A stretch of 15,465 nucleotides of DNA, taken from Rickettsiales bacterium. GTDB taxonomy: Bacteria > Pseudomonadota > Alphaproteobacteria > Rickettsiales > UBA998. The translations under genes and the position numbers were made by a program. Position 1 is the first letter of the stretch, and every line of letters starts with the position of its first letter. Location: positions 1 through 15,465 of the forward strand of contig JAIEPI010000127.1 of assembly GCA_019749855.1 (NCBI GenBank). Direction: 5' to 3'. The notes beneath the pieces are model-generated. The model made no database searches, had not been told where the DNA came from, and worked only from the letters and a program-made list of their open reading frames with translations. Shown piece by piece: positions 1-6,604 of this stretch.

Positions 1-47
1 AACCTGCCACTGAATCAGACGCAACCCAACCGGCTCCAGGCGGCTAA
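1..47 (+). CDS. C-terminal fragment of an upstream gene
   Basis: Reading from base 3, the frame is open from the window edge to a TAA at 45-47 and gives the polar, proline-containing tail PATESDATQPAPGG. The next gene starts six bases later on the same strand, which suggests one transcription unit. Such a low-complexity acidic/Pro/Gly tail is a common C-terminus, but only 14 codons are visible. No function can be given, and the frame could be open by chance. Confidence 0.35.
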   Translation, partial: PATESDATQPAPGG

Positions 48-53
48 GCTGCC

Positions 54-704
54 TTGCTGAGCTACCTCACAGAGCTGTCATGGGGTGCCTATCTGGTATG
101 GGCGATGATGGCGGGTGTACTGGCCGGTCTGGTTTTTTATTTCCGTTGGCAAAGCCGCTACTGGAAGCTTCAGTTACAATCACCCAACAGCGCACTGCTT
201 CATCATTTGCATCAGATCTCCCGCGCCAGAGGCTGGATGATTTGTTACCTGTGGGGTTTACTCAGCGTCAGCATTGTTTTTTATGACCTTCGCGATGAAT
301 ACCGTCGCATGGAGCTTGTGCCCTTAAGCGTCCCGCAGCTCTATGAGGCACCCGCGACTCAGCAAGCGCAACCGGTGACACGCGTCATGCGTGAAATCGA
401 GATTGATAAAATCAAAACCTATTTTGAAGATGCCTACGTCACCTATTATTTCCTTAATAAATGCGGCGTCGCACGTGCTGAGGATAATAACCTGCTCTAC
501 GGCGCATTGCTCGCAGCACTGACGGTGTATCAGGCAAAAGAGAATGCCAGCCAGATTATGAGCGCGGCGAGAGGTTCGTATGAAGTCATCTATAGTCAGA
601 CCGGCTGCAACGCTGAAAAGATTGCCGCACTACAACAGCGTTTTGAGAGTTTCATGACCACCATTACGCAGCAAACACTGCCCCCCGCTAGCTCACGACC
701 ATAG
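54..704 (+). CDS. Unknown protein with two N-terminal membrane segments
   Basis: This 216-residue protein has two hydrophobic stretches, at about residues 9-30 and 60-78, followed by a soluble mostly helical region. It therefore looks like a bitopic/hairpin inner-membrane protein with a C-terminal domain of about 135 residues. I do not recognise the family. The start is TTG at 54, because an in-frame TAA at 45-47 closes the frame just upstream. A later ATG at 105 would cut the first membrane segment in half and is less likely. The ribosome binding site is weak, but the upstream gene ends six bases away, so translation may be coupled. The 3' end overlaps the convergent tail-protein gene by 17 bases. 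Two cysteines in the soluble part (NKCGVA and QTGCNAE) could pair, which is inference. Confidence 0.6.
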   Translation: MLSYLTELSWGAYLVWAMMAGVLAGLVFYFRWQSRYWKLQLQSPNSALLHHLHQISRARGWMICYLWGLLSVSIVFYDLRDEYRRMELVPLSVPQLYEAPATQQAQPVTRVMREIEIDKIKTYFEDAYVTYYFLNKCGVARAEDNNLLYGALLAALTVYQAKENASQIMSAARGSYEVIYSQTGCNAEKIAALQQRFESFMTTITQQTLPPASSRP

Positions 705-1095
705 GCCCAGCGCTCTCCAGTGTGAGGCGCGTTTGCACCACGCCATCGCGTGTTGCCGTTCGCACATAACGCGTCACCACAAATAACCCCTCCACGGTTT
801 GTACGCTGGAAAATTGAAGGCGAAAGCGCGTATGCGCTGCTGATTGCGCCGCGAGCAACAAGCGTGCTTCGCCAGCGCTTGCTTCAAACACCCCCTCACC
901 GCGCAGCACCAGTGAGCGAGGGCCGGAGCCACTTAGCGAGTGCGCCCAGCCATTAGAGCTTACCGCAGTGAGCGCTGCTGGACGTGCCAGCCATTCCGCT
1001 TCTGATTCCGTGAGGCCACCCAGCGCCAGCATGACTTCAGGCGTCGCGCCATTACTAATCCACAGGCTGACCTGCCGTCCGTCCATCATGGTCAT
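688..1095 (-). CDS. Phage/GTA major tail protein, TP901-1 family
   Basis: This 135-residue tail-tube protein is expected to polymerise into the tail tube of a siphovirus-like particle. The features seen match the TP901-1-type tail proteins of alphaproteobacterial gene transfer agents (RcGTA g9 position). They are a WxxSLSGSGPRSL segment in the middle, then GEGVF, then VEGLFVVT, and a C-terminal RLTLESAG ending. It lies 12 bases downstream of the tail terminator gene and is the last gene of the minus-strand structural run. No tape-measure or tail-tip genes follow. Instead a plus-strand gene converges and overlaps its 3' end by 17 bases. The N-terminus (MTMMDGRQVSLWI) has alternative ATGs two codons apart. 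The family call rests on motif memory, not a search. Confidence 0.83.
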   Translation of the reverse strand: MTMMDGRQVSLWISNGATPEVMLALGGLTESEAEWLARPAALTAVSSNGWAHSLSGSGPRSLVLRGEGVFEASAGEARLLLAAQSAAHTRFRLQFSSVQTVEGLFVVTRYVRTATRDGVVQTRLTLESAGPMVVS

Positions 1096-1107
1096 GATCT
1101 GTATTCC

Positions 1108-1515
1108 TTATGATGATATTTTTTCAACCCACGCCACCATGGGCATGGTAATCTGGCGCAGGCGATCATTATCACGCGCCTGCACATTGGCATTTTCGGC
1201 TCGCAGATACGCGCAACGCCAACCGTTGTTCAACGTCAGTGGTGACGCCAGAGACGTTTGCAACTTGGCCAGAATATCCAGTGCCTGCGCGCGACCGGAT
1301 GCCTGCGAAAAAATCACCAGATTCAACGAGAGGCGCACCGCCTGCGTAGTGCTGGTGGAGGCATCGACTGAATCACCCTGCGCGATCACAATATAGGGCA
1401 GTGCCGTGCCGTCTGGCACATGATCATAGATGCCCGTCACCGACGCCATGACGGCGGTATTGGCCGATAATACAGAGAATATAGCGCGTTGTAGCGCATC
1501 AGCGGCGGTGCTCAT
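1108..1515 (-). CDS. Tail terminator / tail completion protein (DUF3168)
   Basis: This 135-residue protein of the DUF3168 family corresponds to RcGTA g8. Members form a ring at the head-proximal end of the tail tube and help join tail to head. Diagnostic features are the N-terminal helix (ADALQRAIFSVLSAN), then IYDHVPDGTALPYIVIAQGD, the hallmark segment of the family, and a C-terminal half with regular strands. The length is typical. Its ATG overlaps the TGA of the upstream adaptor gene by four bases (ATGA at 1515-1512), so the two are translationally coupled. The position between adaptor and major tail protein is the canonical one in siphoviruses and GTAs. Confidence 0.9.
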   Translation of the reverse strand: MSTAADALQRAIFSVLSANTAVMASVTGIYDHVPDGTALPYIVIAQGDSVDASTSTTQAVRLSLNLVIFSQASGRAQALDILAKLQTSLASPLTLNNGWRCAYLRAENANVQARDNDRLRQITMPMVAWVEKISS

Positions 1516-1850
1516 AGAACCTCCTCCGTCACGAGTTCCACATACGGCGAGCGCCCTTCATCGAGAATCGCACGAATGGCAAACAAACGCGTGCCCCACT
1601 GCACGCGTTGCCCCTTGCTGAGACTGGCGCGTCGTCGCACGAAAATACGAACCTCAGCGCGTGGCAGTGACTGCGTGGCGTCACCCGCCTCCAGCGCCCG
1701 CAATGTACCCGGGGCCTGCACCTCGCCCCAGATGATGGTGCTGGCGCCCCAGGTCACCGTTTGCCCGCCTAAGCCATCGGCTGTGAGCACCGGTGATTGC
1801 AGGCTCAGGCGATGCCGCAGGCGAGTGGGCAATGTCGCACGTTGGCTCAT
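1512..1850 (-). CDS. Head-tail adaptor (head closure) protein
   Basis: This protein belongs to the phage head-tail joining family (SPP1 gp16-like, RcGTA g7 position). It forms the stopper ring that closes the connector before the tail docks. I use the ATG at 1850 (start MSQRATLPTRL), giving 112 residues. Its ATGA overlaps the stop of the upstream connector gene by four bases. The longer frame from 1889 would run 39 bases further into the connector gene and lacks a good start. Seen in the protein: LRHRLSLQSP, the G-G-Q-x-V-x-W strand motif (DGLGGQTVTWG), and a C-terminal IRAILDEG..YVELVTEEVL. These fit the small beta-barrel of this family, in which the DGxGGxxxxW signature is common. Confidence 0.85.
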   Translation of the reverse strand: MSQRATLPTRLRHRLSLQSPVLTADGLGGQTVTWGASTIIWGEVQAPGTLRALEAGDATQSLPRAEVRIFVRRRASLSKGQRVQWGTRLFAIRAILDEGRSPYVELVTEEVL

Positions 1851-2389
1851 AATGATAACTCGCGGTACGGCGCATAGATGTTGATGCAATGCTCGGTGAG
1901 ACCGGCGGTGGACACGCCTTCATACAGCGCCGCCACATGTGCCAGAAGCCCCTGACGCAGCGCTGCTGGCACATCCTCCGCCGCGCCATAACCGGTGCGA
2001 TAGGTCACGCGTACGCGGTCATTCACCACCGTATCAAGCAGCAGGTGCGAACGTGCAGCATTGAGGCGGTAGAGTGCCGTGGCTAATGTTTCCGTGACAG
2101 TGCCACTGCTGCTGATGCGTTGCACGGAAAGCACCGATTGCACCGGCCCACGTGACAGGGCGACCGCCTCAGCGATGCCGTCATCGCGCTCAAGCAGCCA
2201 ATCCTGCGTCACCAGCGAGCGGCGCAGATAAAACTCTGCCGCCTCGCGTGCCGCCTGAATCATGCGCCCGATGGACGCATCATCATCGCTGTGATCGACG
2301 CGAAGGTATAGCTTGGTTTCCGCTAAAGTCAGCGGCTCAAACGCTGGGGCGACGACACGCGTCAGCCCCCGTGCAGGTATGGAATGCAT
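1847..2389 (-). CDS. Head-tail connector protein (phiE125 gp8 / RcGTA g6 type)
   Basis: This 180-residue protein is expected to dock under the portal as the first connector ring. The helical N-terminal half contains PLTLAETKLYLRVDHSDDD followed by AAREAAEFYLRRSL. This is the typical 'L-T-L-x-E-x-K-x-x-L-R-V-D' opening of the phage gp6-like/phiE125 gp8 connector family. The C-terminal half contains VRVTYRTGYG..EDVPAALRQGLLAHVAALYE, also a family hallmark. The start at 2389 has a good GGGAG ribosome binding site 6-8 bases upstream. The stop overlaps the next gene's ATG by four bases. It begins a four-gene operon running leftwards. It is separated from the capsid gene, its usual neighbour, by about 1.3 kb of unrelated genes. 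Confidence 0.88.
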   Translation of the reverse strand: MHSIPARGLTRVVAPAFEPLTLAETKLYLRVDHSDDDASIGRMIQAAREAAEFYLRRSLVTQDWLLERDDGIAEAVALSRGPVQSVLSVQRISSSGTVTETLATALYRLNAARSHLLLDTVVNDRVRVTYRTGYGAAEDVPAALRQGLLAHVAALYEGVSTAGLTEHCINIYAPYRELSL

Positions 2390-2472
2390 GAAATCTCCCG
2401 TTGAAACGCCCCCGTCATGCGAGGCATACGCTACCTAACCATGGGAGAATGGGGGCCGGAAGGGATAGAAAA

Positions 2473-2811
2473 TCAGGTGTCAGATTTTGAGGAGACAATG
2501 CTTTGTGTGAGCTGCCCTGCCTGACTTTCATCAGGAATATCGAGCATCTGCGCGTGATTGAAGCCGTATTCACGCTCCATACGCTCACGTACTTCGTCAC
2601 TCGGCAGACCTTCGCCGGATTCAATGATGATGCCGTAATCCTCAGGGTAAAACAGGCCGGTTTTCTGGGCGGTCATGAATTCTTCCAGCTTGTCGGCACG
2701 CACCGCCACATACGCAAAAATGGGCGTGCCATCGGGATTCTCGCCGCGAACCAGCAGCACACAGACGGTTTTCTCAGCAATAATCTGTTCTGAACGGCTT
2801 AGTTTGACCAC
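2473..2811 (-). CDS. Small conserved unknown protein, paralogue of the gene at 13205-13477
   Basis: This 112-residue soluble protein begins at GTG 2811, with a GGGTGA ribosome binding site about three to five bases upstream. No ATG is available in frame there. I do not recognise a named domain, but the middle aligns by eye with the product of 13205-13477. Shared elements, in order, are an aromatic-Ala-Tyr strand (FAYVAV / WAYYFV), an FMxA helix (EEFMTAQ / QAFMDAL), a D-[YF]-G-x-[IV]-I-x-S segment (EDYGIIIES / EDFGKVIAS), a G-x-x-P-[SN]-x-E turn and a Y-x-F ending of the domain. This copy has an extra C-terminal tail rich in Gln and Ser. It sits upstream of the connector operon on the same strand, 83 bases away, so it may be cotranscribed with it. 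It is not a known structural component. Confidence 0.75.
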   Translation of the reverse strand: MVKLSRSEQIIAEKTVCVLLVRGENPDGTPIFAYVAVRADKLEEFMTAQKTGLFYPEDYGIIIESGEGLPSDEVRERMEREYGFNHAQMLDIPDESQAGQLTQSIVSSKSDT

Positions 2812-2992
2812 ATGTCACCCATTTGATTAATCTTAGTTAATGTAGCGAAAATCCTGCCCAGACGCAACAAAACTGCATTTTTTTCAATAGGTGGGCGCTG
2901 CTTCGCTCATTTTTTTGCTTCACATGTGATGAAAGCGGCACAAAACTGTAACATAAAGCTTGTATAAATGCCAGCAAGCGAGGAGAGCTGTG

Positions 2993-3586
2993 ATGTCTGA
3001 GAGAATGAGAAGAAAACCTGTGCCGTGGGTAAAAAAGGCTGTTGTTTATGAGAGTGCTCCGTGGGTAGATCGCACAGATCCAGCAAATCCGAGGCTGGAA
3101 CTGGTTCCTGAGACACCCGAGCAAAGCAATTTTATTGAGCTGCAAGAATCCGTCACGAAGATTCTTGAGTTGGTATCTGAAGACAGCATTAATGGTTACA
3201 TGAGCGCACTCTTCTCAGTTAAGCCTCACTGCACTATTGAGCAGGAAAAACAGCTTAACGAGGTCGCCAACGCGCTGGGTGATTTACATAAACTCATTCG
3301 CATACCACTAAATTTTTATCGGGGAGCAAAATTTGATCGCGCTAAATTGCCTAAACATTCCATTTACCTACTACGTACATTTAAAGAAAAACTTGTAGAA
3401 TATTGTGATTCACTCGAAGAAAATCTTCTCAAGCTTCGTTCGTTAGAGATTAAGCTGGCAGAAAATAAAACCCCTGAGTTTACGCAAACCATACAATCAC
3501 TGAAAACATTGCACGAGCTGCTACTGGATTTTCCCCGCCGACTGATTTCCTTGCCAGAGGTGCCAACCGAGGGGCAAGGGCGCTAG
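2993..3586 (+). CDS. Unknown helical protein inserted between capsid and connector genes
   Basis: This 197-residue protein starts at ATG 2993, preceded by AGGAG at 2981-2985. A TTG at 2960 would be an unsupported longer start. The N-terminal ~45 residues are basic and proline-rich (RRKPVPWVKKAVVYESAPWVD). The rest looks like a helical bundle with coiled-coil tendency, for example LEENLLKLRSLEIKLAENK. I do not recognise the family. Its sequence is visibly richer in A+T than the flanking structural genes, suggesting a different origin. It lies opposite to the surrounding head genes, with a possible -10 (TATAAA at 2963-2968) and its own terminator just downstream, so it behaves like an independent insert within the head gene cluster. 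It is not evidently structural, regulatory or enzymatic. Confidence 0.68.
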   Translation: MSERMRRKPVPWVKKAVVYESAPWVDRTDPANPRLELVPETPEQSNFIELQESVTKILELVSEDSINGYMSALFSVKPHCTIEQEKQLNEVANALGDLHKLIRIPLNFYRGAKFDRAKLPKHSIYLLRTFKEKLVEYCDSLEENLLKLRSLEIKLAENKTPEFTQTIQSLKTLHELLLDFPRRLISLPEVPTEGQGR

Positions 3587-3624
3587 ATGTAACAGCTAGA
3601 TCGTGCCACCCCTAAAAACCCACA

Positions 3625-3658
3625 AAAAACAGGGCAGCGCTGAGGCCGCCCTGTTTTC
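3625..3658. terminator. Bidirectional intrinsic terminator
   Basis: Ten-base arms AAAACAGGGC (3626-3635) and GCCCTGTTTT (3648-3657) surround a 12-base loop. The T-run on the plus strand ends the 2993-3586 transcript. The A-run on the left arm supplies the T-run for the minus-strand capsid transcript arriving from 3717. It is placed between two convergent genes, as expected for a shared terminator. Confidence 0.72.
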
Positions 3659-3716
3659 TGATGGTGTCTCCGAACGTCGCCCCATTTAGGCCACGTCTGC
3701 GAAGTGCCAGTATTGC

Positions 3717-4913
3717 CTACACCGCAAGGCGCAACAGCTTCACCGCCTCATAATTCACCACTTCGCCACCCACCCGTTTGGTGGTGTAGAATTTGATGAA
3801 AGGTTTATCGGTGAACGGATCACGCAGGATGCGCACACCAATGCGATCAACAATCAGGTAGGCGGCGCGGAAATCACCCACCGCCACCGACAATGAATTG
3901 GCGGCTGCCACCGGCATATCGGCGGCCAGCACAACAGGCACGCCCAGCAATGTGTCAGGTGTTCCCGCCGCCAGGCCTGGCTGCCACACATACTGATCGC
4001 TGGTGGCGGATTTCAGCAAACGAATGGCCTGCACGGTGGCGCGATTCATCAGGAAGGTTGCACGGCGCGCATGCTCATCCTTCAAAGCGTAAAACAGGCG
4101 GATCAGGCCGTTCTCCGTCACCACGGCGCTGGTGCCAGAGTTTACCTGCTGCACCTGCCCCCAGCTGGTGCCTGCTGCATAGGACAAAATGCCGCGTGGC
4201 TTTCCGATGCCATCGCCCGCTACAAAAGAGGTAGATTCCAGACGCGAGAAACGCTCGGCCACGCGATCAGCAATCCATTGCTCAATGTCAATGGAGCCGT
4301 CGTCAATGAGCTTTTGCGTCGCACGCGGTTGTGCGAACATCTCATGCACGGCAATGGAGTGCTTGCCAATATCCGGCGTGGTGGTGTCGCCCCGCGTGCC
4401 GGTTTCCGCAACCCAGCTCGCCGCCATCTCCTGCGTATCCTCAATGACGTCCAGCGTGTCCGAGGAAATCGTCTCAACACTCGCCAACTGGCGCATGGGC
4501 GAGGATTCAAACACCGTTTGCAGAATGCGCTGGCGCATCTCATCGGTGACTAAAAAACCGCCATCCGCATCAATTCCAACGGATAATGTTTTCGTTTGGA
4601 TGTTAGCGAGCGCAGAATCCATGCCTTTGCGCAAATAGGTGCGGAACGCTTTTTTATATTCCGTATCGCGCGTGTGGGCATGTTTTTCATCGCTGAAAGC
4701 GCCGCTGGGGCGAGCATAAGCCGTCTCCAGCTGATCGACGCGCAACTTGTGGCGATCCAGCGCATCACTGATTTTATTCAAATGCTCCTGATACAGCGGA
4801 TCCGCCTGCCCTTTGCGCTCCACTTCACGCAGACGCGCATCATTGACTTGTTTAAACTGCTCCCATGCATGTCCCAACTGATGCACGCGATCGGTGATTT
4901 CCGTAAAACTCAT
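3717..4913 (-). CDS. HK97-fold major capsid protein
   Basis: This 398-residue protein belongs to the phage major capsid (HK97 gp5) family, RcGTA g5 position. The N-terminal ~90 residues are charged and helical (ARLREVERKG, ISDALDRHKLRVDQLETAY) and act as the delta/scaffolding domain. The linker KTLSVGIDADGGFLVTDEM begins the HK97 fold, and processing by the prohead protease is expected just before it. Later family features are SPMRQLASVETISSD, WVAETGTR, the MFAQPRATQKLIDD segment, FVAGDGIGKPRGILS, LMNRATVQAIRLLK, LLGVPVVLAADMP and the C-terminal LRDPFTDKPFIKFYTTKRVGG. The length is normal and there is no break. The start at 4913 has GGAGAAG about five bases upstream. Unusually, neither neighbour is a head gene, so it must be transcribed from its own promoter in 4914-5041. 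Confidence 0.96.
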   Translation of the reverse strand: MSFTEITDRVHQLGHAWEQFKQVNDARLREVERKGQADPLYQEHLNKISDALDRHKLRVDQLETAYARPSGAFSDEKHAHTRDTEYKKAFRTYLRKGMDSALANIQTKTLSVGIDADGGFLVTDEMRQRILQTVFESSPMRQLASVETISSDTLDVIEDTQEMAASWVAETGTRGDTTTPDIGKHSIAVHEMFAQPRATQKLIDDGSIDIEQWIADRVAERFSRLESTSFVAGDGIGKPRGILSYAAGTSWGQVQQVNSGTSAVVTENGLIRLFYALKDEHARRATFLMNRATVQAIRLLKSATSDQYVWQPGLAAGTPDTLLGVPVVLAADMPVAAANSLSVAVGDFRAAYLIVDRIGVRILRDPFTDKPFIKFYTTKRVGGEVVNYEAVKLLRLAV

Positions 4914-5011
4914 CGTTTACTTCTCCATAATTAGTTGATGATTTCGGCCATGGTCGCTCACGCATCCTGCGTCAGGAAGGGGCTTTTTATGGAATGGTAC
5001 TGCATCGCATC

Positions 5012-5039
5012 TTGATAAAGGCGCACAGTGCGCTATGAA
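5012..5039 (+). promoter_or_regulatory. Candidate promoter of the ABC permease with a palindrome in the spacer
   Basis: The -35 TTGATA (5012-5017) and -10 TATGAA (5034-5039) are 16 bases apart. The spacer is filled by a perfect odd-length palindrome GCGCACAGTGCGC (5021-5033), a good place for a repressor to sit. Predicted transcription would begin around 5046, at or within the start codon region. No promoter mapping is available, so this is inference. Confidence 0.4.
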
Positions 5040-5041
5040 TC

Positions 5042-5872
5042 ATGCCCATGAGTTATGCCCCCCTCCCCACGACCGCTTCAGTGCCGGTATCACGAACAAC
5101 CATTGGTTCAGTGCATTGGCTTGGCATTGCCACGCTCACGAAAAAAGAGGTATGGCGTTTTGCTAAAGTGTGGAATCAGACGATTCTGGCGCCTGTCATC
5201 ACGACGCTGCTGTTTCTTGCCGTGCTGAGCCTTGCCATGGGTCATAAAAGTGACATGGTCGATGGCCTCTCTTTTGAGCGCTTTGTAGCGCCTGGGCTGA
5301 TCATGATGGCGATTGTGCAAAACGCGTTCGCCAATACATCGTCATCGCTCATCCTCTCAAAAGTACAGGGCGTGATTATTGATTTATTGATGCCGCCGTT
5401 CAAAGGCTTTGAAATTGTCATTGCGCTGGTATTGGGCGGTGCGGTACGCGGCATGGTTGTTGGTGTAGCGGTGACTGCCGCCGTATATATGTTTGTGCCA
5501 GTCTCGCTTCATTCGTTGCCACTGCTCATTTATTACGTGATGGCATCCAGCATGATGCTGGCCTCTTTAGGCGTGTTAGGCGGCATTATGGCGCAGTCGT
5601 TTGATCAGATGGCGGCGCTCACCAATTACATTGTGACGCCATTATCGTTTCTCTCAGGAACGTTTTACAGCATCCATCGCCTGCCAGAATTTTGGCAGCA
5701 GGTGAGTCTTGTGAACCCGTTTTTCTACATGATTGATGGGTTTCGCTATGCCCTAACCGGTCATGCGGATGGCCATATCCTCACCGGTGTCATCGCCCTT
5801 GGCGTCACCAATATCGTGCTGCTATGGCTCACGCAGCACTGCATATCCCGTGGCTGGCGGCTCAAGAGCTAA
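5042..5872 (+). CDS. ABC-2 type transporter permease
   Basis: This 276-residue inner-membrane permease is of the ABC-2 type (YadH/NodJ-like family), which exports hydrophobic or carrier-linked substrates. The N-terminal cytoplasmic part ends in TLTKKEVWRFAKVWNQT, the amphipathic 'coupling' start of the family. About six hydrophobic segments follow, with ILAPVITTLLFLAVLSLAM first. The family-typical C-terminal segment reads ITPLSFLSGTFYSI-like (here IVTPLSFLSGTFYSIHRLP), then NPFFYMIDGFRYA. No ATPase partner, usually adjacent and cotranscribed, is in the window, so it must be encoded elsewhere. No ribosome binding site precedes ATG 5042. The ATG at 5048 is an equally good choice, and both lie near the predicted transcription start. 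The gene sits between protease and capsid genes, on the opposite strand. The substrate cannot be told. Confidence 0.92.
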   Translation: MPMSYAPLPTTASVPVSRTTIGSVHWLGIATLTKKEVWRFAKVWNQTILAPVITTLLFLAVLSLAMGHKSDMVDGLSFERFVAPGLIMMAIVQNAFANTSSSLILSKVQGVIIDLLMPPFKGFEIVIALVLGGAVRGMVVGVAVTAAVYMFVPVSLHSLPLLIYYVMASSMMLASLGVLGGIMAQSFDQMAALTNYIVTPLSFLSGTFYSIHRLPEFWQQVSLVNPFFYMIDGFRYALTGHADGHILTGVIALGVTNIVLLWLTQHCISRGWRLKS

Positions 5873-5895
5873 TTAACGATTTTGTTAATTTTTTT
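5871..5895 (+). terminator. Weak A/T-rich intrinsic terminator after the permease
   Basis: Seven-base arms AATTAAC (5871-5877) and GTTAATT (5884-5890) with a six-base loop are followed by a T-run to 5895. The arm overlaps the stop codon of the permease. The stem is almost all A-T, so termination would be weak. Confidence 0.4.
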
Positions 5896-5994
5896 ACATT
5901 AAATTGCGAGCCACTTGCAAGTAGCGCTTGTCAAAACCAAAAAATTTGTATTAAAGTAGCATAAGTGAAGAGTGTAAATACAGGCATTGCATGT

Positions 5995-6020
5995 AATCTC
6001 ACGTGATTAGGTGAGATTTT
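5995..6020 (+). promoter_or_regulatory. Leader hairpin upstream of the 6079 gene (attenuator or short RNA end)
   Basis: Arms AATCTCAC (5995-6002) and GTGAGATT (6011-6018) pair perfectly over eight bases with an eight-base loop, and T residues follow. A possible promoter lies upstream (TTGTCA 5928-5933, TATTAA 5949-5954, spacer only 15). Transcription would then pass through the hairpin before reaching the gene at 6079. The surrounding 5873-6078 gap is A/T-rich and contains no other clear element. Confidence 0.3.
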
Positions 6021-6078
6021 CCTCTGCGAGACTGTAATACTAAAAAAAAGTTAAAAAATAATTAATGCGAGGCAAGAA

Positions 6079-6558
6079 ATGACGGCAGTAGCGGACGCAC
6101 TTTCTTTTGGTTTTGCTTTTTCTCAAGTGTCCGCCTCCGCCAGCGCTTCACTGGCAGATAGCCAGCTTCTGGCACGCGAAGCGCATGCCTTCGTGCATGG
6201 TGTGCGCCCACCACTACAACAAAGCCCCAATGTTCGCATGGTGACGCAAGCGCTGGAGCGTGCAGCTAAACACCCAGAATTCTCGAACCTTTCTCCATCA
6301 AAAAAAATGGAAGCCGCGATTCAGCTCACGCAGCAATTTGCCTTGTATGAGCGGCTGACACTGGCGTTAGAGAGTCTGCAAAATAATGTGGGTACCGCCA
6401 CCTATCAGCTACTGTCTAATGCATTTGATACGGGGTTTGACGCGCTGAAATGCATTCTCGATGCCAACTGCCCGCAAACGCGCATCATGACAGAGACCAC
6501 GATGGGTCACGAGATTTTGCACGTCAAGGGCACCAGCGATGTCGCAGGCAACGCCTGA
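6079..6558 (+). CDS. Unknown 159-residue protein between protease and permease
   Basis: The start ATG at 6079 has GAGG at 6069-6072, well spaced. The N-terminus is rich in Ser/Ala (FSQVSASASASLADSQ). The middle is helical (NLSPSKKMEAAIQLTQQFALYERLTLALESLQ), and the C-terminal part holds two cysteines (KCILDANCPQ). There is no convincing signal peptide or membrane segment. I recognise no family. It follows the permease on the same strand but is separated from it by a possible terminator and a leader hairpin, so it is probably a separate unit. It converges on the prohead protease gene with a 46-base gap. A structural role in the particle, a chaperone role or an unrelated host function are all open. 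Confidence 0.65.
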   Translation: MTAVADALSFGFAFSQVSASASASLADSQLLAREAHAFVHGVRPPLQQSPNVRMVTQALERAAKHPEFSNLSPSKKMEAAIQLTQQFALYERLTLALESLQNNVGTATYQLLSNAFDTGFDALKCILDANCPQTRIMTETTMGHEILHVKGTSDVAGNA

Positions 6559-6604
6559 TTCCTCGCACCTGTCATATCTTATACACCGCAACAACTTCCA
6601 CCCG

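Noticed and set aside
968..1396. Open plus-strand frame of 142 codons opposite the tail genes
   Set aside because: It lies fully over the coupled minus-strand tail terminator and tail protein genes, is Arg/Ser/Ala-rich in a way typical of antisense frames, and has no ribosome binding site.
2824..2837. TTAA-N6-TTAA upstream of the 2811 gene as a CtrA site
   Set aside because: The spacing of six does not fit the consensus, and the region is A/T-rich.
3893..4638. Three overlapping plus-strand frames opposite the capsid gene
   Set aside because: They are shadows of the clearly real capsid gene and have no start signals or recognisable domains.
4989..5015. Eight-codon frame (MEWYCIAS) after an AGGAAGGGG site before the permease
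   Set aside because: It looks like a leader peptide, but it lies upstream of and overlapping the predicted -35 box, so it would not be on the permease transcript. Chance is likely.
5873..5888. TTAA-N8-TTAA after the permease as a CtrA site
   Set aside because: The spacing is eight instead of seven bases, and the sequence is better explained as the stem of a terminator.
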